The notes beneath the pieces are model-generated. The model did not search any database, was not told where the DNA came from, and was given only the letters and a program-made list of their open reading frames with translations. Below, in pieces: positions 12,602 to 22,270 of a stretch of 23,699 bases of DNA (within the stretch, counting starts at the first letter, position 1; each line of letters starts with the position of its first letter). Source of the DNA: a virus; the IMG/VR virus record IMGVR_UViG_3300023301_000103, positions 1 to 23,699 of that record; one strand, given 5' to 3'. Both the position numbers and the translations under genes were made by a program.

Positions 12602-14925
12602 TGGCTCAACAATCGATCGGCAGTGAAACACGTTCTCACGCTGGAAGTCGTCCTTTAGAGGAAATTCCTACTCTTCAACAGAAAGAAAAGTTGCAGGTTG
12701 AGCGGCCTGTACCGGGCTATGGAGCTGCTTTTTCTGCTCTGGCTTTAACCCCGGATGCAATTGGCCAATTTGGGGCAAGGCTCGCTCAAAGTTCAGCACA
12801 GGCCTCTGCAAAGAGTGCAGGAACAGAATCAGGACGTGATCCACATGGCGATATTCTTCCTCCTATAACTGACGTGGACAAGGTATATGGCGAAGCGTAC
12901 AGTGCACAATCTCAAGCAACTTTAGGCCTGCAAGCTCAATCAATGATGAACAAAGGGCAAGAAGAATTAGACAAGGCATATAAATTATCACCCGGCATGA
13001 TTTCTACATTTAATGAAAATATGAGTGAAGGCATGAAGGAGATACTTGATCTAGCTCCTTCAAGTATTAAAGCAAATCTGCAAAATCAATTTGAGAATCA
13101 CCTTTTATCTACGGCACATAATTATAATGAAAAGTTGATTTCGCAGAATAAAGAACAGACTAAGGCTACAGCTGCCGCATATGGAGCAACGCAAGCAAAG
13201 ACTATTTTTGATAGCCAGTTTACAGATAATCCAGAATCAGGTGAACAGATTTATCAGGATATGAAGTCAGTCAATGCAGCTAATCGAGCTGTTGGCATGA
13301 TGTCTCCTGCACAAGAGACGGCTGCTAACAAAAAGAATGAGCTTCTTCTTCTTTCAGGACGATATGGCGCGGCTGCGCAAACTGCATTGAAGCAAGGGAA
13401 ACTTCCTGAATTTTTGCATGACTTTAGTCAAAACAAAATACCTTCACCAAATAAAGGCGAAGGAAGTCTTGGTGAGTCAGATAAAGAGGCTTTGGGCAAA
13501 CAAATACTATCTTTTGCAAGTCAACAAGAGGCATTTGAAAGTCGGGACCAGCAATTGCTTCAAGCTCAATCAAAGCTAGATGTTGCTCAAGGCACATTGT
13601 CTGATACTAGGTTGATTGAATATAAAGAGCAGATGACACCTACTAATTTTGCTAATTTCTATTCGTCACTTTTAAAAGCTAATAATAAAAGTACATCGGC
13701 TAAAAAGACCTCTGAGGCTCTTGATCACAGTTGGAGTAACATTGAAGACTGGGAAAGATTTTCATCAAGTGCTAAAGATAAAAAGTATTTTGAATTGCAA
13801 GATTTAGCAATTGCGAAGAACCCTGATATAACCCCCATGCAAGCAAAACTTGGTACAGCAATTGCTGCTGCCGGTTCAATTGCTGCATTTAACAAAGAAT
13901 TAGATAATGGAATGAGTTCAGGTAATGCCCAGCAAATGCTTGAATATGGGAATGCGTACAGTGCTATGCACAATATTGATGCAACCAAAGTATCTGGTGT
14001 AAGTAGTGAAGCATTGGCTATTAATCATACATTCCATAATATGCTTGACCGTGGCGTACCGGCTGATATTGCTGCACAGCAATCACGAGAAGTTATTACC
14101 CAAAGAACGCCTGAGCAACGCAAGAATATTGATGAAAATTGGAAAGACTTCCATGGGAAGCGGCTTAGTACGTCGAGTCAAAGACAGCATTATGCAAACA
14201 GCTTAATGGATGGTTCAACTTCATATGGGTTGTTTGTTAAGAATATCCCTATGAAAGATGCAGTTAGAACTCAAATACTCCAAGCATTTGAAGAAAACTT
14301 TAGGCTGTCTGGTAATGCAGATGTTGCTAAAGAAATGACTAAGACGCAAGTTAGGGGCAGTTATGGAGATACAGAAATCAATGGGATAAAAGAATGGGTT
14401 TACATGCCTCCTGAAACGGTTGTTAAACTAGATTCAAAAGCAGTTCCCTTAATGCACGATGAAATGAAAGAGCAATTGGCTGCGCAGTTTGCTTATGGAA
14501 AAGATGCCTTTGATAAGGGTTTTGTTAGTACTTATTATGAGTTAGGAGAAAATGAACCCGGTAAACCACCTGTTGTTTATGAGGTTCATGCACATGGAGT
14601 AAAGTCTAAGTTCACAGTAAATATTGTTACAGCACCGGGACAATCATTATTTGGCGATCCGGCTAATCCATCATTATCAGCTTATGATATTACTTTGAAG
14701 AATGATAAAGGAGTAATGCAGGCATTCTTTAATACAGCCTTTGCGAATGGCGTACCGCCTTACTATCGGCCTAATATTAACGCTTTAAAAAAACGATACG
14801 AAGAAACTCAAAATTTGAATGGCAATCCTATTAGTTTTCATGACGCAGCACAGAAAGTTATGACACAGCATGAAAAAAACAAAAACGCAGCTGAAATGCG
14901 ACAGCAGCCTATGATATTATTTTGA
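12601..14925 (+). CDS. internal virion protein (T7 gp15-like)
   Basis: 774 residues (T7 gp15, 747). Mostly helical, rich in Gln, Ala and Lys, with no catalytic motif visible. The N-terminus has conserved GYGAAFSALALTPDAIGQFGARLAQ (given as two parts: GYGAAFSALAL and TPDAIGQFGARLAQ), and the middle has long helices such as QQEAFESRDQQLLQAQSKL. No membrane segment is evident. It is expected to stack with the gp16-like protein to build the periplasmic tube for genome ejection. The ATG overlaps the previous stop (TAATG) with AGGGAG upstream. Assignment rests mainly on size, composition and position between gp14- and gp16-like genes. Confidence 0.8.
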   Translation: MAQQSIGSETRSHAGSRPLEEIPTLQQKEKLQVERPVPGYGAAFSALALTPDAIGQFGARLAQSSAQASAKSAGTESGRDPHGDILPPITDVDKVYGEAYSAQSQATLGLQAQSMMNKGQEELDKAYKLSPGMISTFNENMSEGMKEILDLAPSSIKANLQNQFENHLLSTAHNYNEKLISQNKEQTKATAAAYGATQAKTIFDSQFTDNPESGEQIYQDMKSVNAANRAVGMMSPAQETAANKKNELLLLSGRYGAAAQTALKQGKLPEFLHDFSQNKIPSPNKGEGSLGESDKEALGKQILSFASQQEAFESRDQQLLQAQSKLDVAQGTLSDTRLIEYKEQMTPTNFANFYSSLLKANNKSTSAKKTSEALDHSWSNIEDWERFSSSAKDKKYFELQDLAIAKNPDITPMQAKLGTAIAAAGSIAAFNKELDNGMSSGNAQQMLEYGNAYSAMHNIDATKVSGVSSEALAINHTFHNMLDRGVPADIAAQQSREVITQRTPEQRKNIDENWKDFHGKRLSTSSQRQHYANSLMDGSTSYGLFVKNIPMKDAVRTQILQAFEENFRLSGNADVAKEMTKTQVRGSYGDTEINGIKEWVYMPPETVVKLDSKAVPLMHDEMKEQLAAQFAYGKDAFDKGFVSTYYELGENEPGKPPVVYEVHAHGVKSKFTVNIVTAPGQSLFGDPANPSLSAYDITLKNDKGVMQAFFNTAFANGVPPYYRPNINALKKRYEETQNLNGNPISFHDAAQKVMTQHEKNKNAAEMRQQPMILF

Positions 14926-14977
14926 AGAATGATATAGGCGTTCATGGTGTCATTAAAAATATTGGAGAAACGTTCTA

Positions 14978-17900
14978 ATGGCGATTAAAGATTTCGAGTA
15001 TAAAACTCCTGAGGAACTAGCTACTCCTGATTTACCTTTAGAGGTTCAAGGAGCGACTACTTCAAATGCTATTGTTCCTAATCCACAATTCATACCACAA
15101 GAGCAGGCGATTGAAGAAGTAAACAAACCGGGATTTTTTAGTACAGCCTATCATTCTTGGAAGGAATATAACGAGTTTGCTGAAGCAGGCGCGTTTATTT
15201 CAAGAAAATTTGGTGAGGAAAATCCAGCGTTTGATGAAGATTCCGAAGGCTTCAATCCATACCATGAAGATAATTTATCTACAGTTGACCAGAAGTATTG
15301 GCCATATATATTGGATTCCAAAAGCCCTAAAGATATGGCCTTTAGAAAGAACTATGCTTACGAGCAAATGACTGAGGATAAAGAATACGAAAATGGATCG
15401 TTGCTTGGTAAAATTATTGGTGGTGTAGTAGGTGCTGTAACAAGTCCCACATCTTATATTCCTATGGCGGCTATGGTCAAATATGGAAAAGTTGGTGCTG
15501 GTATTATTCAAAATGCCGCAAGGATAACTCCTGGATTATTGGCTAGCAATATAGCACACAATGCGTTTGCCCAAGGCACTGATGCCAGCGGTAACATGAG
15601 TAAATTCGTGGAGAATAGTTTTCGCGATCAGATTTATGGCACTGCATTAATTGTTGGTGGCGGTGCTTTTCTTGGACCGGCTATGCGTGCACTTCAATTA
15701 CAGAATGTAAAGCGCGTGTTTAATGAAACAGCAGATGGCGTACTATTTGAAATGGGTTTAGGTAGTAAAGGAGAGCATGCTGGTTTTGTTGCCACAAGCG
15801 CACCCGGATTTAATCTAAGTGCTGCCAAACTTGATGCCGCTCAAGATTTTGCAGATTCAACCTTTGCTAAATCTGGACTTTTTGCCATTCCTTATTCTGA
15901 AAAGGTTTTAGGAATTGTTAACCCTGTTGTGCGTATGCAGACAAGTCTCTTTGAAACAACTCGCTACTATGCGGATAGGATGGCTTCAAAGTCTTATCGT
16001 ACAGAAGGATCGAACGCAGGAAAGGCACAATTGCCAACGGCTGAAGATATGCTTCAAATGACAAAGAACCAGCAAAAGCTTTTTGATATGCAATATAAAC
16101 GTGCATTTTATGAAGCCAATGGTATTGACCAAGGATTGCAAGGCATACAAGCCATACAGCATTTGAGAAAAAGACTTGACAATGAAATGGTAATGGATTC
16201 GGATGAATTTGGAAAGCAAATAAGAAACGTTATTTATTCAGGCACTCAACATGCCAGTAGCCAAGTAAATGAACAAGCTGCTGTTATACGTAAATATGTG
16301 GATGGTATTTATAAGCGGTTTAACATTGCTCATAACCTTTCAGAAGACATTATCCCAGTTCGTACCGCGGTTGATTACCTCATGCGAAATTATAATATTG
16401 ATGAAATGGTTGCACGTCCTGATGAATGGGATACTGCTGTTTCAGCTGGATTAAAAACACAAGATGCAGAAATTGAACGCCTTACCTCACCGCTTAATCG
16501 ACTCGAACACGAAATAAAAATGATATCAGAGCTAAAATTAGAAGGGCTGTCTGACAGTGGGGAATTAGCAACGCAGTTAAAAAATGCGAGGCTTCAACTC
16601 AGAAATGCCAAACTAACTCTAGAAAATGAACTTTCAGATAATCCAGATTTAGCTATACTGCTCGAAGATCGCATTTACTTAAATAGCAAAGAAGCGGCTG
16701 ATCTGACAAAACTGACAAGTCCCAGAGATATTGCATCTAAAGCAATGGATAAATCCAAAGATAAAATATCCGATCTAAAAAAGCAACTATCAGCCAAAAG
16801 AACACAGGCATTAAATGTTAAGGATGCTGATTTGCAGCAATTGCATGCTGGTAAAATGCAGGAGCTTGAATTAAAGGTAGCAGAACAAGAAGCTCGATTG
16901 AAAGAATATGAAGCGGAACATTTTGCTGAAGAGAACAAACTTCATGAAGCTGCATACACCGGGCAGATAAACAGAAAATTCTTTACTAAAAATTTAGAAT
17001 CAGGCGAAATCAAATTTAGAGATCCAAATGAAGGTCCAAAGTTTAGAGACGTTTACAAAGATGATGATGCACGTATTGTAGCAGCTCAAGCATGGCATTC
17101 AACTATTCTCAATAATACACCGGAACAAATCAATAACCATGTTCTAGGAAGCATGATGCCTAGCACTTTTGCTAATCCAATTAAGAAACGTTCTATCATG
17201 CTGCCCGATACTTTATTTAATAATTCTAATTTCTTAGATAATGATTTACCGAAGAACATAGCAAATTATGCAAATCTATTGAACAAGAGAAGCATTTTAA
17301 AAGAAATGTTTCAAAGTGACCTTGGTGAAGATGGCCCATACTCTATTGGTCAACAGATGAAAGAGAATCATGATCGCTTAAAAGATGCGATTAACAAGAA
17401 AGATAGTACTGAAAAAGAAAAACAAAAAGCACGGAAGGTGCTTCAAGTTAAGTTTGATAATGCTCGTTCTGATATGCAAGCGATGCATCAGACCTTTCTT
17501 GGAACTCGAATGATGGATAAGCAAATGAAGAATCTATCAAACTTTTCAAGAGGTGTAAGGAATGTTGCGGTTGTCAAAATGCTTGGTGCTGTTCCAATAG
17601 CACAACTTACAGATATGTTTGCTAATATTTTAAAACATGGACCATGGGCTACTATGGTAGATGGTCTTATTCCTATGCTTCGCAGTGCAAATGGTATGAT
17701 GAAAGGTGAACATGCAGCACTCTACAAAGAAAACGCCTCTCAACTTGGTTTGTCTTTAGAACATCTTATCGGTGGCTATGAAGCTAAATTATACAATGCA
17801 GATGCTACTAATTATGTTGCTTTAGGTGGAGCTGCTGGGACTGTTTTAAAAGGCACTGATAAATTAGCACAATTATCAGGCAACGTTTTTGGAACTAACT

Positions 17901-18769
17901 ATATTGAGAACTTTAATCAGCGTCTTACTGCAAACATTGTTCAAGGTAAGATAATGCGTTCCATGTTTAAGTATAAAGAAGGAACTTTATCCAAGAATGA
18001 ACTTGACCATCTGCTTTTATATGGACTTGACCCTAAAGTACATGCCGATTCATTTATTAAAAATTATACAGAAGCTGGTGGTCATCATAATGGAACAGGC
18101 GGTTATCAGAGCTTATATTATCAATGGGCAGATGATAGTGCTAATGTAGCTATGTCTCAGGCTATACATAGAGCTGTTAATGATACGATTATTCGCAAAG
18201 GCATGTTTGATACTCCTTGGACGTTTAGCAGTCCACTTGCATCCCTTGTAACTCAATTTATGGGATGGTCATTTGCTGCCTTTAATCGGTATACTGTTCC
18301 TACTATGCAACGGCTAGATGCCAATAAAATACTTGGCATTATGGCTCTGTTTGCAGCAGGAACTTGGATTGACCCTCTAAGAAGGTTATCAAGAGGTGAA
18401 GACTTGGACTATGGCGAAGAAAGCATGGAGAAATTCTTTTTTGCAGGATTTAATAATTCAGGGGTTGCTGGATATTTATTAGAAGGCACTCAAGCGTTAG
18501 ACTCAATGTCTGGAGCTAATTTTCTTAAATCGATACAAAATGATAAATTTAAAGGCCGAGATAGTGGTTTAGCGGGGTTTGGTCCAGCAGGTAGTATAGC
18601 CAGTGATGCGCTTAAAGTTGTGAGCATGGTTGCTACTAATAACTGGAATGAAAATGATTTAAAAAGATTATTGAAGTTTATGCCGTTTTCGCAAGCTTGG
18701 TATTTAAGAGTTCTTACCGTTAAATTTGCTGAGAGCCGAAATTTACCTTTGAATCGTGAGGAAAACTAA
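14978..18769 (+). CDS. large internal virion protein (T7 gp16-like), no transglycosylase domain
   Basis: 1263 residues (T7 gp16, 1318). The N-terminal 140 residues lack an ES..G..QF-type transglycosylase signature, unlike T7 gp16. Hydrophobic Gly-rich segments at about 145-190 and 220-235 (IIGGVVGAVTSP, GTALIVGGGAFLGPAM) may insert in the inner membrane. A long coiled coil spans about 495-660. The C-terminal part (about 1080-1263: PWTFSSPLASLVTQFMGWSF, LRRLSRGEDLDYG, then GFGPAGSIASDALKV and FMPFSQAWYLRVL) carries the conserved text of large ejection proteins. Together with the previous two products it forms the ejection channel through the inner membrane. GGAGAAA precedes the ATG; its stop overlaps the fibre start (ATGA-type overlap at 18769). 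Peptidoglycan opening may be delegated to the separate lysozyme-like gene at 312-782. Confidence 0.85.
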   Translation: MAIKDFEYKTPEELATPDLPLEVQGATTSNAIVPNPQFIPQEQAIEEVNKPGFFSTAYHSWKEYNEFAEAGAFISRKFGEENPAFDEDSEGFNPYHEDNLSTVDQKYWPYILDSKSPKDMAFRKNYAYEQMTEDKEYENGSLLGKIIGGVVGAVTSPTSYIPMAAMVKYGKVGAGIIQNAARITPGLLASNIAHNAFAQGTDASGNMSKFVENSFRDQIYGTALIVGGGAFLGPAMRALQLQNVKRVFNETADGVLFEMGLGSKGEHAGFVATSAPGFNLSAAKLDAAQDFADSTFAKSGLFAIPYSEKVLGIVNPVVRMQTSLFETTRYYADRMASKSYRTEGSNAGKAQLPTAEDMLQMTKNQQKLFDMQYKRAFYEANGIDQGLQGIQAIQHLRKRLDNEMVMDSDEFGKQIRNVIYSGTQHASSQVNEQAAVIRKYVDGIYKRFNIAHNLSEDIIPVRTAVDYLMRNYNIDEMVARPDEWDTAVSAGLKTQDAEIERLTSPLNRLEHEIKMISELKLEGLSDSGELATQLKNARLQLRNAKLTLENELSDNPDLAILLEDRIYLNSKEAADLTKLTSPRDIASKAMDKSKDKISDLKKQLSAKRTQALNVKDADLQQLHAGKMQELELKVAEQEARLKEYEAEHFAEENKLHEAAYTGQINRKFFTKNLESGEIKFRDPNEGPKFRDVYKDDDARIVAAQAWHSTILNNTPEQINNHVLGSMMPSTFANPIKKRSIMLPDTLFNNSNFLDNDLPKNIANYANLLNKRSILKEMFQSDLGEDGPYSIGQQMKENHDRLKDAINKKDSTEKEKQKARKVLQVKFDNARSDMQAMHQTFLGTRMMDKQMKNLSNFSRGVRNVAVVKMLGAVPIAQLTDMFANILKHGPWATMVDGLIPMLRSANGMMKGEHAALYKENASQLGLSLEHLIGGYEAKLYNADATNYVALGGAAGTVLKGTDKLAQLSGNVFGTNYIENFNQRLTANIVQGKIMRSMFKYKEGTLSKNELDHLLLYGLDPKVHADSFIKNYTEAGGHHNGTGGYQSLYYQWADDSANVAMSQAIHRAVNDTIIRKGMFDTPWTFSSPLASLVTQFMGWSFAAFNRYTVPTMQRLDANKILGIMALFAAGTWIDPLRRLSRGEDLDYGEESMEKFFFAGFNNSGVAGYLLEGTQALDSMSGANFLKSIQNDKFKGRDSGLAGFGPAGSIASDALKVVSMVATNNWNENDLKRLLKFMPFSQAWYLRVLTVKFAESRNLPLNREEN

Positions 18770-21294
18770 TGAGTACAGCAGTAACTATAAATGATGTTGC
18801 ACCAAAAACCCAGTTTACAGCAACCAATTTGCAAACTGTTTTTTCTTGTAACTGGACGGCAAACGCCACCACAGATATTTTGGTTTATGCCAGAGCCACA
18901 GGCGTTGAAGCTAATGATCTTTTGCAGCTCATAAGTACAGTTGATTATTCAGTGACGTTTATTGGTGGAACAGAAACGGTTAGGGTTACTTTTGCTGTTG
19001 GTAGAACGACTGGTGATATTGTTACTGTTGTTCGGAATACACCCGCAGATAGAACTAACCTTTATGTAAATACAAATTTCACCCCTTCAATGCTAAATAA
19101 TGACTTTGGAATTCAGACACTTGTTGCGCAACAAAATAAACTTTATGATGTCAATATAGCTCCTCGTTATCAAGTTTCTGCAACGATTGCCTTGCCACAG
19201 GATATTCCAAATTCACAAAAGACTGGCGATACTGTTCTTCCTATTCTTGTTGCTAATCAAATCTGGGCTAAGAACAATGCCAATGATGCCATTATAGCTT
19301 ATGACGTTCCTGCAAGTGGTGGCGTGGCTCCAAAGCTTGCTAAATATCTAGTGCAGACCGCTGATGCAGAACTTCCCAATTCCCAAGCAATGGGAGCATT
19401 GGCAAGTGGTTTAGTAGTTAACACGACCACAACTGGGGTTCAATTAACCCGAGTCCTCACTGGCACAGCAAATCAAACTACAATTACAAACGGCAGTGGA
19501 ATATCCGGGAACCCAACCGTTGCCATAGCCGCAAATCCAATTATTCCCGGAACAGAAGGCATTGCTTTACCCGCAGGAACAACCGCAGAAAGGTCAGTGG
19601 TGCCTATTAATGGCGAGTTTAGATATAATACTTCAACCACATTTATTGAATATTATAATGGCTCTGTATGGATTGGCCTAGGTGATGGCGGGGTTGTTGA
19701 TTCTATAACCGGTACAGCAAATCAAATTAATGTAGATTTAACTAACATTGCTATACCAATTCTTTCCTTATCCTCAACATTGAATTTGCCGGGTACCTTT
19801 TCAATTCAAGGAACCACTGCGGTTTCTGCGATTATTAATGATTCAACATTGGCAACGGCTTCGGCTACTAATGTTTCAACAGCTGCTGCAATGAAGGCTT
19901 ATATTGACGCCGTAGCAACAGGGCTAAACATTCAAGGCTCATGCGTTGCAGGGTCTACGACAGCCCTCACAGTGACTTATGATAACGGTGCGTCTGGTGT
20001 TGGGGCGACTCTAACAAATGCTGGTGTTCAAGCTGCAATTAGCTTGGATGGCGTATCGCCTACAGCCGGTCAAAGGGTTTTAATTAAGAACCAAGCCAGC
20101 ACCTTTCAGAATGGCATCTACACGACAACCACGGTTGGTTCTGGCGCAACAAACTGGGTGCTTACAAGGGCAACAGATTTTGATACACCGGCAGAAATTC
20201 AGCCTGGCGATTTAGTTATTTTGACGGGCGGCACAACACAAGCAACTTCTTCTTGGATTCAGGCGGAAACTGTTGTAACCGTTGGTACTGATGCAATTAC
20301 GTTTATACTGTTTACAGTAGGCTTTCCTGTTGGTGTGGCAAACGGTGGAACGGGTTTAACGTCTCTTGCAACTTTTCGATTGCTTGCCGGTGGCACTACA
20401 AGCACAGGCGCGATGCAGCAGGTTGTGGATGGTGTTGCCGGAACATTGCTTAGGTCTGCTGGTGCTGGTGCGCTGGCTACGTATACAACAACAACCTATC
20501 CAGCCACTAATGATCTTAATACCATAATGTTTGCGTCAACTGCTAACGTGCTTGGCGTTATTACACCAGCCAACAGTTCAATACTAATAACAAGCGCGGG
20601 GGGCGTGCCGTCTTGGCAAACAACCTTGCCCGCAGGGTTAACATATCCGGGATCTGGTGGCTTAAAATCTTTTCAAGTATTCACCTCAGGAGCCGCGCTA
20701 ACTTACACGAAACCGGCTAACATTACTTCTATATTGGTTGAGGTTGTTGGCGGTGGAGGTGGTGGTGGTGGTGTTGCTGGGGCTGCTGCTTCACTTCAAA
20801 TGGGTGGTGGAGGTGGTTCTGGTGGTTATACTAGGCTTTGGGTTCCATCCGCTGCGGCAACCTATACGTATACCGTAGGAGCTGCTGGGGCTGGGGGGGC
20901 TTCTGGTAATAACCCGGGAACCTCAGGCTCAACAACAACCTTTAGCGCATCATCTTTACAAGCAACCGGAGGTTCCGGTGGCACTGGTTCGGCTGCCGTG
21001 TCTAACGCAAGCGGAGCATCAAGAGCCGGTGGGGCTGGTGGTAGTGCCTCAAATGGTAACTTGAATAGTGCTGGCGGTGCTGGGCAGGCTTCGTTTTTCT
21101 TGTCAGGGATTGGTCATTCAGGTGGCGGTGGAAATTCAATATACGGTGGGGGAGGTATGTCAGCAACTGGTACTGGAGCAGGAGCTGCGGCATTGAATTA
21201 TGGCTCTGGTGGTGCTGGAGCAGGATCAACAACAACCAATCTTGCTGGAGGTTCTGGCTCTGCTGGCTTAATCGTAGTCTGGGAATTTGCTTAA
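18769..21294 (+). CDS. tail fibre with T7 gp17-like N-terminus and Gly-rich tip
   Basis: 841 residues. Residues 1-150 form the T7-type fibre attachment domain: TQFTATNLQTVFSCNWTA-like start, then VDYSVTFIGGTETVRVTF, NTPADRTNLYVNTNFTPSML and LPQDIPNSQKTGD. A middle shaft contains GTTAERSVVPINGEFRYNTS with YYNGSVWIGLG (about 268-303), a motif of many fibre proteins, and a beta domain with GQRVLIKNQAS (about 435-450), resembling the tail-fibre domain of other phages. From about 635 to the end the protein is a Gly-rich domain (VVGGGGGGGG, GGGGGSGGYT, ending SAGLIVVWEFA), like receptor-binding tips built from polyglycine-II helices. It binds the host surface. GAGGAAAAC precedes the start, which overlaps the preceding stop. 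Confidence 0.88.
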   Translation: MSTAVTINDVAPKTQFTATNLQTVFSCNWTANATTDILVYARATGVEANDLLQLISTVDYSVTFIGGTETVRVTFAVGRTTGDIVTVVRNTPADRTNLYVNTNFTPSMLNNDFGIQTLVAQQNKLYDVNIAPRYQVSATIALPQDIPNSQKTGDTVLPILVANQIWAKNNANDAIIAYDVPASGGVAPKLAKYLVQTADAELPNSQAMGALASGLVVNTTTTGVQLTRVLTGTANQTTITNGSGISGNPTVAIAANPIIPGTEGIALPAGTTAERSVVPINGEFRYNTSTTFIEYYNGSVWIGLGDGGVVDSITGTANQINVDLTNIAIPILSLSSTLNLPGTFSIQGTTAVSAIINDSTLATASATNVSTAAAMKAYIDAVATGLNIQGSCVAGSTTALTVTYDNGASGVGATLTNAGVQAAISLDGVSPTAGQRVLIKNQASTFQNGIYTTTTVGSGATNWVLTRATDFDTPAEIQPGDLVILTGGTTQATSSWIQAETVVTVGTDAITFILFTVGFPVGVANGGTGLTSLATFRLLAGGTTSTGAMQQVVDGVAGTLLRSAGAGALATYTTTTYPATNDLNTIMFASTANVLGVITPANSSILITSAGGVPSWQTTLPAGLTYPGSGGLKSFQVFTSGAALTYTKPANITSILVEVVGGGGGGGGVAGAAASLQMGGGGGSGGYTRLWVPSAAATYTYTVGAAGAGGASGNNPGTSGSTTTFSASSLQATGGSGGTGSAAVSNASGASRAGGAGGSASNGNLNSAGGAGQASFFLSGIGHSGGGGNSIYGGGGMSATGTGAGAAALNYGSGGAGAGSTTTNLAGGSGSAGLIVVWEFA

Positions 21295-21306
21295 AAAGGA
21301 AACAAT

Positions 21307-21762
21307 ATGACATTCGAAGAAATTATGATAACAGCATACGCAGCCGAGTTTGCAAAAAATCAATTTGGTATGGCGGATGATGGTGAAGGGGTTTTTATAT
21401 CGTTTTGGGTGGTTCCTAACGTTACGCAACCAACACATGCCAAAGTCATGGCACTAGATACGCCAGCCCTAGAGTTTAAGTTAGCCTATGACACGTTCTT
21501 GTCTGCCTATCTTGAGCAACTTAGAACTTTAATAGATGGCGTTGCTCGACAAAGAAATTACGACAATGCGATATCTTGCGTATCTTATGTAAGCAGTAGC
21601 GATTTGAAGTGGAAGCTTGAAGCTGAAACATTTAGCGCATGGCGTGATGCATTCTGGAATTATCTTTACACGCAGCAAGTTTTGATTTTAAATAAGACAA
21701 GGCCAATACCAAGCATCGAACAATTAAACGCAGAACTGCCGGTTATAAGCTGGCCTAACTAA
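21307..21762 (+). CDS. probable tail fibre chaperone / assembly protein
   Basis: 151 residues directly after the fibre gene, 12 bases apart, with AAAGGAAACAAT before the ATG. The C-terminal half has the pattern LRTLIDGVARQRNYDNAISCVSY then LKWKLEAETFSAWRDAFWNYLY (about 77-120): a helical module (..VA..R.Y......SY......F..E...F..WRD..W.Y.Y) that recurs in phage proteins encoded after tail fibres and in the C-termini of some fibre-associated proteins. It may help fold or trimerise the fibre or be a tail assembly chaperone. The N-terminal part has beta text (GEGVFISFWVVPN) but no recognised enzyme motif. Role is inferred from the position and the module. Confidence 0.65.
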   Translation: MTFEEIMITAYAAEFAKNQFGMADDGEGVFISFWVVPNVTQPTHAKVMALDTPALEFKLAYDTFLSAYLEQLRTLIDGVARQRNYDNAISCVSYVSSSDLKWKLEAETFSAWRDAFWNYLYTQQVLILNKTRPIPSIEQLNAELPVISWPN

Positions 21763-21772
21763 GGGTAACAAA

Positions 21773-21988
21773 ATGAATAAAGCAGATTTATTAGCAAGAA
21801 TTGAGCAGATTAAAGCTGAAATGGATAATACTATTAAGCATCAAACAGCTTTAGTATCACACTTAAGTGAGTGCAGTTTTTGGCTTGCTAATTTTGAAAA
21901 GCTTGAAGCTGAAAATGCGGCAATATTACCCACCCAAGATGAGGTTGCAATTGAGATAAACGCCACTATTGAAGATAAAATAGCTTAA
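21773..21988 (+). CDS. small coiled-coil protein (71 aa)
   Basis: 71 residues, starting MNKADLLARIEQIKAEMDNT; the first 60 residues look like an amphipathic helix with heptad-spaced Leu, Ile and Ala (coiled coil), followed by an acidic C-terminus. No signal peptide or membrane helix. AAGGG precedes the ATG by a short space and it follows the fibre chaperone by 10 bases. Similar short coiled coils lie beside fibre and lysis genes in many phages, but I cannot assign a function. Confidence 0.6.
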   Translation: MNKADLLARIEQIKAEMDNTIKHQTALVSHLSECSFWLANFEKLEAENAAILPTQDEVAIEINATIEDKIA

Positions 21989-22096
21989 AACGTTGTTTTC
22001 TTTCTTTGCACAAGGTAAAACAGTTAAGTCCTGATCCGTTTTATTCCTCTTTTTTCGGGTTAGGTGTCTTAACCAATACTAAAAAGGAATTTAAAA
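21989..22096 (+). other. 108-base gap with small inverted repeats
   Basis: No gene is seen here. GGTTA and TAACC form a 5-bp stem near 22060-22075, and GTTAAG (about 22024) is complementary to CTTAAC (about 22068). A six-T run at about 22052 precedes the first stem rather than following it, so this is not a classical terminator on +. An open frame running from 22006 into the next gene in another phase looks like a shadow. Confidence 0.4.
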
Positions 22097-22270
22097 ATGA
22101 AAAGAAAAATACCAGCACTTCAATTCATTGTTATAATTGTAATACTTTTTATTGTTGGTGTCTCAGCCACTTACTTATCCGGGAAAAAAGACTCGCTAGT
22201 AGAACAGTTGGCAGAAGCTGCATTAAGAACACAGGGTATTAATTTAGATTTTAGCCCAGAGTATGACTAA
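22097..22270 (+). CDS. 57-aa single-pass membrane protein, possible holin or lysis accessory
   Basis: ATG at 22097 with AAAAAGGAA a few bases upstream opens 57 codons ending TAA at 22268-22270, overlapping the next start (TAATG). The product begins MKRKIPALQ, has one strongly hydrophobic segment (about residues 8-27: FIVIIVILFIVGVSATYL) and a soluble C-terminus with KKDSLVEQLAEAAL and ending DFSPEYD. The charge pattern (Lys/Arg-rich N-terminus) predicts N-in, C-out. Small membrane proteins with an (E)LAE... D(L/F)SPE C-terminus are recurrent near phage lysis and packaging genes, in my memory, without established function. A class II/III holin or spanin-like accessory role is possible; the T7 holin occupies a comparable position (gp17.5, between fibre and terminase). 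Confidence 0.65.
   Translation: MKRKIPALQFIVIIVILFIVGVSATYLSGKKDSLVEQLAEAALRTQGINLDFSPEYD

Noticed and set aside
21002-21313. 103-codon - strand frame under the fibre tip
   Set aside because: Its Gln/His/Leu bias is the mirror of Gly/Ser-rich coding on +; no ribosome-binding site or known motif.
22006-22242. 78-codon + frame overlapping the 57-aa membrane protein gene
   Set aside because: It would start at TTG without a ribosome-binding site, is Cys/Ser/Asn-rich in a shadow-like manner, and overlaps a better gene with clear signals.
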